DNA of 64,000 nucleotides from contig NC_049990.1 of assembly GCF_000003815.2 (NCBI RefSeq), forward strand, positions 21,407,026 through 21,471,025. The letters run 5' to 3'. The notes below the pieces were generated by a model, which was not told the origin of the DNA, did not search any database, and saw only the letters and a program-made list of their open reading frames with translations. Source of the stretch: Branchiostoma floridae (Eukaryota > Chordata > Leptocardii > Amphioxiformes > Branchiostomatidae). The position numbers and the translations under genes were made by a program. Positions 23,000-33,500 of the stretch are shown here, piece after piece (position 1 is the stretch's first letter; every line of letters begins with the position of its first letter).

Positions 23000-24616
23000 C
23001 TGAAAAACAGCATGGTGCAATTGATACGGCACCAGGAATTTGTACATTTTACACATGTAATCCTTCCTGGTGCAATGTTTTGAAATACAACGAGTAACCT
23101 CACGGAAAACCTGTAGTTAAATCTTGATGTTACATTCAAAATATGTTAAAACTATTACATGCTCTGGTACATCATACAACTGACATAGAGAGAATCATGA
23201 CCGAAACTAATTTATGTTAGCCCTTATTGTTATTTCAATTAGGATCTTAAGGTTTATTCTATACCTTTATTTTGTACTTAGTGTGATAGCTGTTGCCATA
23301 CATTGTTGTTGACAAATTGTTGTGCAATAAGGTTACTTTTTATGATACCTCATGAGGTTAAAAAGAGATTATAATCTACATTATTAACTCCCTGCTCATG
23401 GTTAAGCATTTTCTTACTTTTACATGCTTTTCTTACTTTTCTTTTTTTGACTAACACTTTTGGTGACCTATATCTATAAATTGTGTCATAAACTACAATC
23501 GCTGGTAGGTGATATTAACGATGAAGATGATTTTTTTCGTCGCTCACCTGAGCAACTGTCTGGGACCAGCGGTACCACCGGGACCGGGACCGGAGGGGGT
23601 TTGGCGCTCGGGCGGTAGGAAGCGCACAGTTGCTGCTGGTACAAGAGGAAAAGCTGCGGCAACTGTGTCCGCCAGGAGCTTCCGATGGCCGGTGGTGCAG
23701 ACCTTGTAGTGGACAAAGGCTTCCCGCAATGGTTTCCACTCATTTGTGCCTGTGTATCAGTTGCTGGAGTACTTACAGGCCGTGGTTGTCTCCCGACATT
23801 TTCGAGTTTGGATGCCCTTGCCCCTGGATTTAATGTCGCCTTGCGAGAAACATCTACATTGCTTTGCTTAGGGTGTCGAAAACTATGTTTTCTTTCTGCT
23901 TTCTCCCATACGACTATATTTCCTTTTATAATCTCGCCCGCTACTTTAGTAGATGTTTGGAAGTTGGTGTGATCGTCTTTACTGTGAGTAATACGGTTCA
24001 TAGCTGAAAAGTTCGTTTTCGTCTTCTCTACTTCGTCCATTGCCTTGGGTTGGCGGTTGCCTTTAAAAACTGTCAGCTGGCGACGAGGAAGAACTCTGTC
24101 TACTAACTGATGAGTGCATAGAAATGATCGTTTGAACTCATGACTGTTTACCGGAGATTTGATGATTTCCCGGTAGCCCATCGTGTAGACTGGTTGTCTG
24201 AGGGTGAGCAGGATCTACAAAACGATTAGAAACATTACAGTCCTTGACTATGCCATGGGGCACAGACAACATACAGATATCCAAACAACTGTTAAAATAT
24301 CACCCTTCACCATCGCCTATGTCATCTTAAAGGCATGCGTCACATTTAAAAACTTTACCTGGCCGGGCAGCTCTTGGGAACGAAAATATGATATAAAAGA
24401 CACGAAAATACACAAAGCGTAAAAGGTGACACGTGAGCATGACTTATGTCTATTTCTAGGTATACATTTTTTTATTATTTTCCATTTACTAAAACAGCCC
24501 GGCCGGGCCCCGGTTTGGAAATGTAACACTAGCATAGTAAGACGTGTTACGAACTGCGTGTTGAGCAAGACTCTGTCCTCGACCGCTGGTAGGAAGATGC
24601 GGCAAATTTCCGCCAT
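22593..24616 (-). CDS. Uncharacterised basic, Ser/Pro-rich protein (3 exons)
   Basis: A gene model built from three phase-compatible exons: 24551-24616, 23548-24214 and 22593-22999 (379 aa with stop). I do not recognise the family. The middle exon carries a Pro/Val-rich stretch before its end. The last exon is rich in Arg/Ser (RRHSTGRRMS, RRFLRRSLPDE, ARRNSISLKD), which could be basophilic-kinase sites. No signal peptide or membrane segment is seen. Support: ATGGCGGA start context, acceptor TTTTGTAG, donor GTGAGC after a 667-bp open exon, acceptor CTGTTTTTCAG, and a 407-bp open last exon with raised GC and CpG. The two large exons are the better supported; exon 1 (donor GTAACA) is tentative. 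Confidence 0.5.
23548..24214 (-). CDS. Uncharacterised gene, exon 2
   Basis: Open for 667 bp from a TTTTGTAG acceptor to a GTGAGC donor. It begins ILLTLRQPVYTMGYREI. If exon 1 is wrong, translation could start at the internal Met at 24181. Confidence 0.5.
24551..24616 (-). CDS. Uncharacterised gene, possible first exon
   Basis: ATGGCGGAA start and 22 codons (MAEICRIFLPAVEDRVLLNT..) to a GTAACA donor, in phase 0 with exon 2. Supported only by frame, start context and spacing. Confidence 0.35.
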
Positions 24617-24619
24617 AAG

Positions 24620-26400
24620 ACAGCTGAAAGTTGTGCAACACTCCCATGTTGTCGTAAACTTTTCTTACGCTGAATATGAACGAGTTTGATTATGTAAGTT
24701 TAGAATCCTCGAGGCTCTCCAGCAAAGTACTAGTACTCATGCAGAAAACGTTGGCATGCCCAAAAGTGGTCCAATAAGAACGATACATTACGAAGACATG
24801 AATTATAAAAGAAGTAGCATGGATCTTGCACTTACAGTTTAGCTCTCAAATCCCCATAAAAAAACTGGCGGAAGACTTTAGAATGTACGTACTTTTATTT
24901 GATCCTCAGGACACCGGCGGCAGAGTCTTGGTTCCTTGCAGAACTTTGTAAACACAGATAGATTACTTGAAGAATACACACGCGTCTGGGGGTCTTGGCC
25001 CCACCAACGTCAATTTCCGAAAATAAGTCCGATGTGACGGAAACTAAACCACCGTGTATCGAATCGTGCAAGTGCATTAAGACGTTATGCAGAGTAAGCG
25101 TAAGAAGGATGTCTAAAGTCCAGATGTGTTGCTCTGTCCGTTCGCAATTTCCAAAGATAACTACGTCAGTTTATCGGATGTAATTCTAGATGATAATACT
25201 CGCTAATCATCCCACCATAGCAACTTCTTTTGGTGGTTGCAGTGGAATTTAGCCATAGTCTATCAACATTGTCCTGAATTCCCGTCCTTTGCTACTGCTC
25301 ACATTCAGCCTCTTCTCCATTTAATACATACAAAATGTATCTACCTCTTCCCGAAAGGCAGCGTTACCAGCACAATAGCCCGAACTTACCGTCAGATAAT
25401 CCGGTCTGGTTAAAGAAAGTGTTTTCGTGTAAATAATTCAGCATTGGCCACCTGTTTTGAATGACCCGACAGAATAAACATGGCGGCTTCAATCACACGT
25501 ATCAGGCAAATAGGATCTACACACCATTAAGCGTTGAGAGGGTCGCGAGGGTCGTGGTGGAGTGTCTGTACCACCTGTGACGATTGGTTGCTAGGACCAC
25601 GCCATGCTTTGGGAAGATATTTCAAGTCTTATAATAGGACACGACAACCAGGTGTTACTAAATGTCGTAGGACATCATGACATTTTGTCTTTTACGTGTT
25701 CATGTAAGCTTTAAAACGTGCTAGTAGATGTATAATGAAACATTGCAGGAGAGCAATTTCCGGTACCCAAAACAGTTTCAAACACCCGTGCATTAGTGGC
25801 AACCAGTTCCCCAAATTATAAGAATCTATTCCAATGATATGCACTATTTTCCTAAAGATTTAACTTCACATGACCTACTAATTCACTCCTAAGTGTGATA
25901 CATACTCCAATAACAAAAGGTCTTATCAAAACAAATGCAATGTTATCACTGGAATTTTAAGAATGATTATTTCTGCTAAAAGAATCAATGCGTGTATGTA
26001 TATGGACTTTCTTTGACTTTACTTTAAGCAGCTGTTTTACTTTGAATTATATTCAATAGAATAAGTTTTTAAACCAATTAAGACATTCTTACATGGTGGT
26101 CAATTGTATGCTCTTGGACCAATTGAGAAATCTTAAGTATACGTCCTCATCTCAAGTAGCATTAAGATGTTAGTTTGTAATCATTCGTGTGTGCTTTTGC
26201 AAGTGTTAGGAAGGATGTGACCTCAATGTCTGCGACCACCCAATCATTAATGTTTGTTCTGCAGAAAATAAAAGTGTCTGCAAACAATGCTGAAGTAGAC
26301 TTGTTCATGTGTGTGCACGCCCCAATTAACAAGTGTCCCAATTACTGTTAGAGGTCATGAGATAGGTTAGGCGAAGGGGTGATGCATTCAAATGTACTCT
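24620..26400. other. Intergenic, no gene seen
   Basis: Short ORFs only; no repeat family recognised with confidence. May contain the promoter of the 22.6-24.6 kb gene. Confidence 0.4.
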
Positions 26401-26401
26401 C

Positions 26402-26838
26402 TCCAACTAGTGGTGGGTACCAGTGTACTGGTACAAAACCGTTTTCTCTTGTTGAACCGGTCCAGAACCCCCCGAAAAATCAGTGGACTGGATTTTGGAT
26501 CGATTTGAAAATGAACAGATATATAAACCAACAGGCATTAACATGCCGGCTTACAGGTACAAAAATAACAAGCAAAGGAGAGTTGATAGTCAGTTCTACC
26601 ATGTTTCTACAGTCAAACTTGGTCTAAAACAGAGGCAGTTATTGTTGTTTACGTGTATTTAGGATTTTAAAACACCAGTAGGCATCAGATACTCCACCAA
26701 ACAAAATCCTTTTCAGCGAAATGGACCATTGTTGGACCACTGTTTTCACAGATAGTTAGGTCCAGGTTTAGGTCCGGACCTGTACCTGATCCTCTGAACC
26801 TGGACCGTACCTGGACCTGAATTTTCTGTACCCACCCC
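26402..26838. mobile_element. hAT-like MITE with GGTGGGTAC termini
   Basis: Ends TAGTGGTGGGTACC and GTACCCACCCCTT are inverted. Flanks TCTCCAAC / TCTCCAAT match at 7 of 8 bases. The inside has GGTCCAGGT-type repeats. Related pieces occur near 8510-8650 and 34200-34560. Confidence 0.6.
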
Positions 26839-26839
26839 T

Positions 26840-27407
26840 TTCTCCAATAATCAATGGTTACAACATGGCCACCGCACATATTTATAAGCATCTATATTTC
26901 AGATGAAGAAAGAATAGTACAAAAACGATAAAGGGCACCAACAGAAAATACATGCATCTCAATATTACACAGGATCATCTACTGAAGCTCAACTTCTCAG
27001 TTTTCTCACATTTTTAACAGCCAATTCATGGCTATTCCATAATGAAACTTTGTCTTTCCATGATTCTTTTATCAAACAGTCAACAACATATCATATTGCA
27101 TCTAATAAATCTTCAGGCTTTTTAAATCAAGTTGGTTTGATCTATCAACTTTCAAATCTGTTATGAAAGCAGCAAATATTTCAACAGCTGTAATTTTTCC
27201 CATATTACTTACAACATTTGATTATCTTGCCAGATCATTTTTTCTGCATTATTGGCTGTACACAGTTCATTAATGAAGTGAATATTGTCATAGTTTCTTC
27301 AAATATAAATCTATAAGTCAAATGCAATTATTGACAACATTATATGTGGGTTGTGACTTAAAATTATAATCCAACCCCTTCTGAGTCAAATGGCCCAGTC
27401 CAGTCTC
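26840..27407. other. ICE1 3' flank
   Basis: AT-rich; contains the presumed ICE1 3' UTR. No clear minus-strand polyadenylation signal noticed. Confidence 0.4.
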
Positions 27408-27583
27408 TCATCTGAACTGCATGGCAAGGGTTTCTACATTTTGCTGCAGTAGGGGTGGGAGAACACACAGTGCAGGTCTTGGCAGCTTCATCCAAGTTTG
27501 CAGAGCAGTCAGGGTGTGGCTGGGGTTGCTAGGTGACAGTTGGACCAATGAGAAGGCTGCTGCTATCTGTATGCCCCATGGTA
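27408..27583 (-). CDS. ICE1: ICE1 exon 17 (last coding)
   Basis: Acceptor TCTTCTGCAG. Encodes VPWGIQIAAAFSLVQLSPSN-P through LAMQFR and TGA at 27410-27408. It resembles the human end (EVQLAAIYCIYDLSPSNP). I saw no obvious minus-strand AATAAA close by. Confidence 0.9.
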
Positions 27584-30500
27584 CTGCAGAAGAGATGTTG
27601 TCAAATAGAATCATCAGCAAAATAAAAACAGACATCATACCATTGCCTTTCTATACAGAAGAAAACTTTCATTAAAAAAAAAAATTGCAAAATACCTGTA
27701 CAGTCACAAATGGCCCTGAAAATGGATTTTGAGGCTTATATGGAACCTTGTAGATGAAATTTTGCGGTCCAATACATTTTCAATGGACTTTTTACAAAAT
27801 TCATTTTTACACTAGTTTACGATGAAATAGACTCAAAAGAAGTGTTCCTGTCTCAAAAAGATGTTCAGCTAGTTTTGATTTTGATATTCAGGTTATTACA
27901 AGGAATATCATTCAGAAAAAAAAATCTTCCCTTAGCCATGTAACAAAGGTCAGTGGGAGGTACAAGTACAATTTTCAATGTTTCAAAGTTCGATGTTTTA
28001 TGAGTATTATTGAAGGCATTTGTACCTGAGTTTTGGCTCTTCTCTGCTTCTGTCAGCATTCTGATCACCACCTGCTGCAGCTGGTTTACAGAAGACTGGT
28101 CTTCCAACAGACCAACCCTACCTATGCCACCTGTTGGAGATTACAGAAACTAGTAATTAGCAAGATACTTGTATCTTTGGAGTTGGGACAATATACACAT
28201 ACACCATCTTCTCCAAACAAGCAACAGTAATTCATATGGGTTGATCATCTGCTTAGACAAGTAAAGGGGATACGAGTACAAGGAATACAAGTACTTTTCA
28301 ACAAGAAAATTCTAAGGTTAATGTAGCACTTAGATAGTCGAACTGTGCAAGCAGACTTAACCCCCTGGATGGGAAATGCCTTTTGACAAAACAAACAAAA
28401 CTTTACTATGACACTCAAACACATGACTGCATGTGCACACACGCACATATGTATAAACACACACACACATAATGACAAGCAATAGACAGGCACACCAAAA
28501 TCACTACTTCCCTCTCACAACTACCTATCAAGAGAACTTAACCCTTGTCCTGCTGGCGAATTTTTACTATTACACCCTCCCTGTGCTGGGCATTTTTTAC
28601 CCTGTTGAAAGAATGGGCACTTCTTTTACTTTGCCCTTTTAAAGTTACTTTTCTCCCACGTAACCCTAGAAAGTTATACATCATTACAAAGCTAAAAGTC
28701 TCTACTATTTGAAAATGTCAAACAAATGTTACCCAAAGTCATCAATAATGAGAAACAAGGGCAATAAGGCAATAAAACAAATTATTTTGATAAACTTCTT
28801 GTATTATAGTATCTGACGCATATTAAAATGATAGTATGAACACTACAACATTGCTTATGTATTCTGACAACATCAGAGCTACAAGTGGGAGAAAAAAAAT
28901 CACCCAGGTATCATTGCAGGTGAGTTTATGGCCTTTGATTGTCCCGGTACTGAACTGAAATTTCTGCAGAAAAGGGTGTTCTATTCGACATGCATATACA
29001 TCTTTCTGTAGCTTTATAACAAACACTACACTACTTTCCTATACATCAACTGAAAGCTTATAACTTGTACTGTCTTTCTAGTTTTGTAACATAGTAATAA
29101 CATATAAATATGAAGGTAATTAAGGTATAAAAGGCAATAAAAACTACAATTTCTAGCATTGTTTCACAGAAACCTTCACTATCACCACCACATCTGCCTC
29201 AATGTAGACTACAAAGCTCCTGACTAGTGTTGGCAATGTCAGATAATACATATGAAGAGGAAAATGCATACAAGGATCATTACAGGTAAGTTAATGGCTG
29301 TGGACTGTCCTTAGTGCTGAACTGGCAAGTCAGCAAAATCCACACACTTATACAAAAGAATATACTACATTTTGTGATCATACAATAAAGGAAAGGACAA
29401 CTTCCTGTACATGAATAGAAAGCTTACACTGTGTACTTTCATGTTACATCAATATAGAGTTGTTATCATCTATACTTAAGGCAATAAAGGCATCAAAAGC
29501 AATAAAAACAAATTTCTTCATACTATATCCATACAACACTCACTAGCACCACCAGAGATGTCTCAATATGGACTGCCAAGCTCCTGACTAGTGTTGACAA
29601 TGTAAGGAAAAACATATGAAGAGGAAAATTAATACATGTATCATAAAAGGTAAGTTAATGGCCGTGGACTGTCCTTAGTGCTGAACTGGCAAGTCAGCAA
29701 AATCCACACACTTATACAAAAGAATATACTACATTTTGTGATCATACAATAAAGGAAATGACAACTTCCTGTACATGAATAGAAAGCTTACACTGTGTAC
29801 TTTCATGTTACATCAATATAGAGTTGTTATCATCCATATGAAAGGCAATAAAGGCATCAAAAGCAATAAAAACACATTTCCTTACACAAGTCTACAATGT
29901 CAGAATGATGAAAGTATATATTGTATAGATCATGTCAAAAGTATATATTTGAAGAAAAACATACAGAGGCCTAGTCCTTATCGTGGTTGTTTAGATAGGA
30001 GGCGACGAAATCTTTGCATGTGTGATAGAGCTTGAAACATGGCGCCGCACACAGTGCGACCTTGCACTCATCGCATTGGTAGCGAGACACACGGTACTGC
30101 TTCCTCTTTGGCTCCTTTCGCATCTCCGCCTTCCTCATCTTGGCAGTATTACACACCTGGCACACCCTATTCGGAACCCTTCCACTTTCGGACGGAGGGA
30201 GCTCCTCCAAGAAATGGCGACCAGTGAGCCGTTGCAGGACAGCGCCACTTGCACTCAGACTTTTCCTCTGTGGCTTCGCATATCCTGATGTGGAGATGAG
30301 TTGTTTCACAATCTCTCTTCGGAAGACCTTGTGAAGTGGCTTTGGTTCTGCTTGTTGCTCGTCATCATCACCATCCGTGTTGTTTGCTCTTTGCAGTGCT
30401 CTTTGCTGTGCTCTTTGCTGTGCTCTTTGCTGTTCTTTGTGTTCTTTGTACAGGATGAATGCATTACAGATGCCAAGACTGTAAATGTGGAAGAAAGCCT

Positions 30501-33500
30501 TCTTCCACCACTTTAGGGAGCGCCTTCTGAAGCTCAAGTAGGCCACCATCTGATCCGAGGTGTCTACAGCACCCATGGACAGGTTGTACTCATGGATACA
30601 CTCCGGCTTCACTTTCTCTTCCCCACGATGGTTGTTCTTCTTCGTGCCGACAAGCTTTGCACTGTGTGCAGTTGTCAACATCTTGACATCCCTCCTGTCC
30701 TTGTACTTCACTGCAAGGAGGGGTCCATTTGCCATGCAAAACTTCTGTTGGGGCGTAGTTACTGAAGCGTCTTTGAATGCGTCTGGGACGCCCTTTCTGT
30801 TGCGCATCGTGCCACAGGTGTTGGTGTTGGCATCGGCAAGGTCAAGGAATAGCTGTGGCGAGCTGTAGTAGTTGTCGCAGTACAATGTTCGGCCTGTCCC
30901 GACGTAAGGCTCCATTAGTCGCATAACAATGTCATATGTCAGCCCCTTCTCTGATGGTTCCTTGCCCTTCCCGCCATACAGCTCAAAACAACAGCAGTAG
31001 CTGTTGCTTGAGTCACACAGCTCGTAAGCTTTGAGCCCATACTTGTCCGGTTTGTCTGGATTGTATGTTCGGAAATGCACATTTCCCCTGAAGGGAACCA
31101 TGCCCTCGTCGATGCAGATCTCTCTGCCGGGCGACCATGTTGACTTAAACTGCTGTGTGATAGTTGGGTAGAATACCCCCAGTTTCTGAAACGGATCGTA
31201 TTCTGGGTCACCACGGGCCTTGTACTCATCGTTGTCATTGAGGTGCATGAACTTGAATATGAGCTGAAACTTGTCGCGCGACATGACTGACCGGAAGAAG
31301 GGTGTTTCCTGCACCTCATCCACCGACCAATAGTCATTGATGTCTTGTTGGTGAATGATACCCATCGCTATAGTCAAAGCCATAAATGCTTTCATATCTG
31401 GCTCGGTAATTCCATTCTCCGGCCAGTCCCTTGGACGTGAGTTTGGGGGCAGGCCAGGTTTAGGGTTCTGGGCAAAGAAGTCCTCCGCATATTTGTTAGT
31501 CTGCTCTGTGAGAACTTTGTATAGATGGTCCGGGAACATGAGGTTTAAAAAGTCCAATTCCACAGGATCATCTGGCAATGTGACCTGAAGAATGACAGAA
31601 TATAATCTTATAAGTCAAATAAGTCTGTGTGCACTTGTGAAGTAAAAGTACAATGTCGAGGTATGTTCAAGAATGGTAATGAAATGATATAGTAGCAAAG
31701 TCCACCAATGTGAGGGAATTATCAATATCAATATATAAATATAAAGCAAAAGACAGAATGAAAATCTAAAGGCACGTTTTTTTATAGTATTCAGAATAAT
31801 AACATACACTTTAGTAGCCAAAAATGTCAAATACCGAATGAATCACACGAAGTAACGTTACACATATGGTAGATAGAGATAGCAAAAGTGTCAAAATAAA
31901 TAACAAATAAAGATTAATTTACCTGGTCAGTAAACCCCCGCTCTGCAGTAAAAGGATGGGGAGGCTGGGGCAAAGTGTCACCATCCACCTCTTGCCAGTT
32001 CTCATCGGCAAGACGGGAATCCAAGACAGCTGTTCGGCGCGTGCCACCGGGAGTTGTGCGTCCCCGAGCGCCACGTCCGCGGGTTGCAGGGCGACCACGC
32101 CTGCCTCGCCCCCTTGCAGAACTTGCGCCTCTTCCCCTGCCGCGTCCACGTCCACGACCTCCTCGAGCTCGTCCACGACGTCCCCGGCCGGTACCCCGAG
32201 CTCTTCCACGGCCATTGGCACCGTTGTCGCCCGTGTCAAGTTCATCAAGATCGTCTGAGGGTCCCTCTCCGCTAGCCCCGCCAGGGCTTGGAGAACGAGG
32301 TGGGGACTCGTCGTCTTCGCTGCTGCTCTCATCAGAATCTTCGGTCGAAGTAGGATATTCTGGGTCTGAATCGTTCGAAAAAATCTCCTCGTGTACTTGT
32401 CTCAACGAATACCGACTCATTTTGGCGTTTAGATAACAAATTTGCCGCCAGAAACACCCAAACAAAAGAAGTAAACAAACTAGCGGACGACGTTCGCCAT
32501 GTTGCTCATTAACATAAATTATGCCGCGCAAAGCACCACGGGATAGATTGCGCAATCGGAAAAATGACCCTTAACCTTTTGGCGGGAGATGCCGCCAAGT
32601 TACTTCCGGGTTTCTCGCGGTTCGCGGGTGTATGACGCATTCTTACCGGAAATACACCCACCCGGTTATATAACCGGGCCCGCACACAGGCACTGCTTGT
32701 GTACCCGGTTGTATAACCGGGCCCGCAGGACAAGGGTTAAGAGAATACACAAGAACTCACCAATGACAACAACAGTGCCATGTGGTACCATGCTTTTGAT
32801 AGACACATGCACGCCCGCACGCCCCAGACACACACACACACATGCACATAAACACACACACATACACACACATACACACACACGAACACATGCACATGCA
32901 CACAGACACATACTGACATAGACAAGAACTCACCAATGACTTGCATGATAGCAACAACAGTGCCATGAGGAACGGTGCTTTTGATAGACCTGGGCCGGGG
33001 AGTGCTCTTAGTCTCCCTCCACTTCTGTAGAACTGGTAGCAGCAGGTTCTGTATCAGGTAGTCATGGGTCCAATGCCAGCTCTGGTGGGAGGCCAGCAGC
33101 TCCAGGGCTTTGGCTGTCTCGTACATCAGGGGGTTCAGGCATGGGTACTTGACTGGAGAAATGAGTCCAAAAACACATTATGAGAGGGTTGACTTGATGC
33201 TACCTTATCCCAATCAAAAGTAACATAAAAAAATCCTTAGTGGCATGGAAAAGAGCTGCTACACGTAACTCAACAAAGGACTATGTGGACTCGGAATACA
33301 TTTTGGAGGTGATGGGTAAAAGTTTGCTGAAGAAAGTATGTACCTTGAGTCTCATAGGAATTAGGTATCGTACGTGTCTGACAGATTAAGTTTTGTAAGA
33401 GTTGTAAATTATGCTTATTTCAAAGTAGTCATGATCTTTACATTGATGTGCTAGTCACAATGTTGGTAAGTATTCTAATTTCTACTTCACTAGATTACAA

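Larger units (their letters stand above)
28542..32736 (-). mobile_element. Complete piggyBac transposon, 4.2 kb, TTAA duplications
   Basis: Starts CCCTTGTCCTGC next to TTAA (28538-28541) and ends GCAGGACAAGGG next to TTAA (32737-32740), so 12 bp of the terminal repeats are identical and the target duplication is TTAA, as known for piggyBac. It carries a full two-exon transposase gene and sits in an ICE1 intron in the same orientation as ICE1. The 5' (right) arm has two near-palindromes around CCGGTTATA-AACCGG. The 3' (left) arm has a tandem array of about 365 bp units. Lack of decay in the coding region suggests a young insertion. Confidence 0.93.

Noticed and set aside
25493-25540. ATGGCGGCTTCAATC start on the plus strand
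   Set aside because: Attractive start context but no donor or open continuation found.
31975-32436. 153-codon plus-strand Pro/Arg-rich frame
   Set aside because: Antisense shadow of the RG-rich first exon of the transposase.
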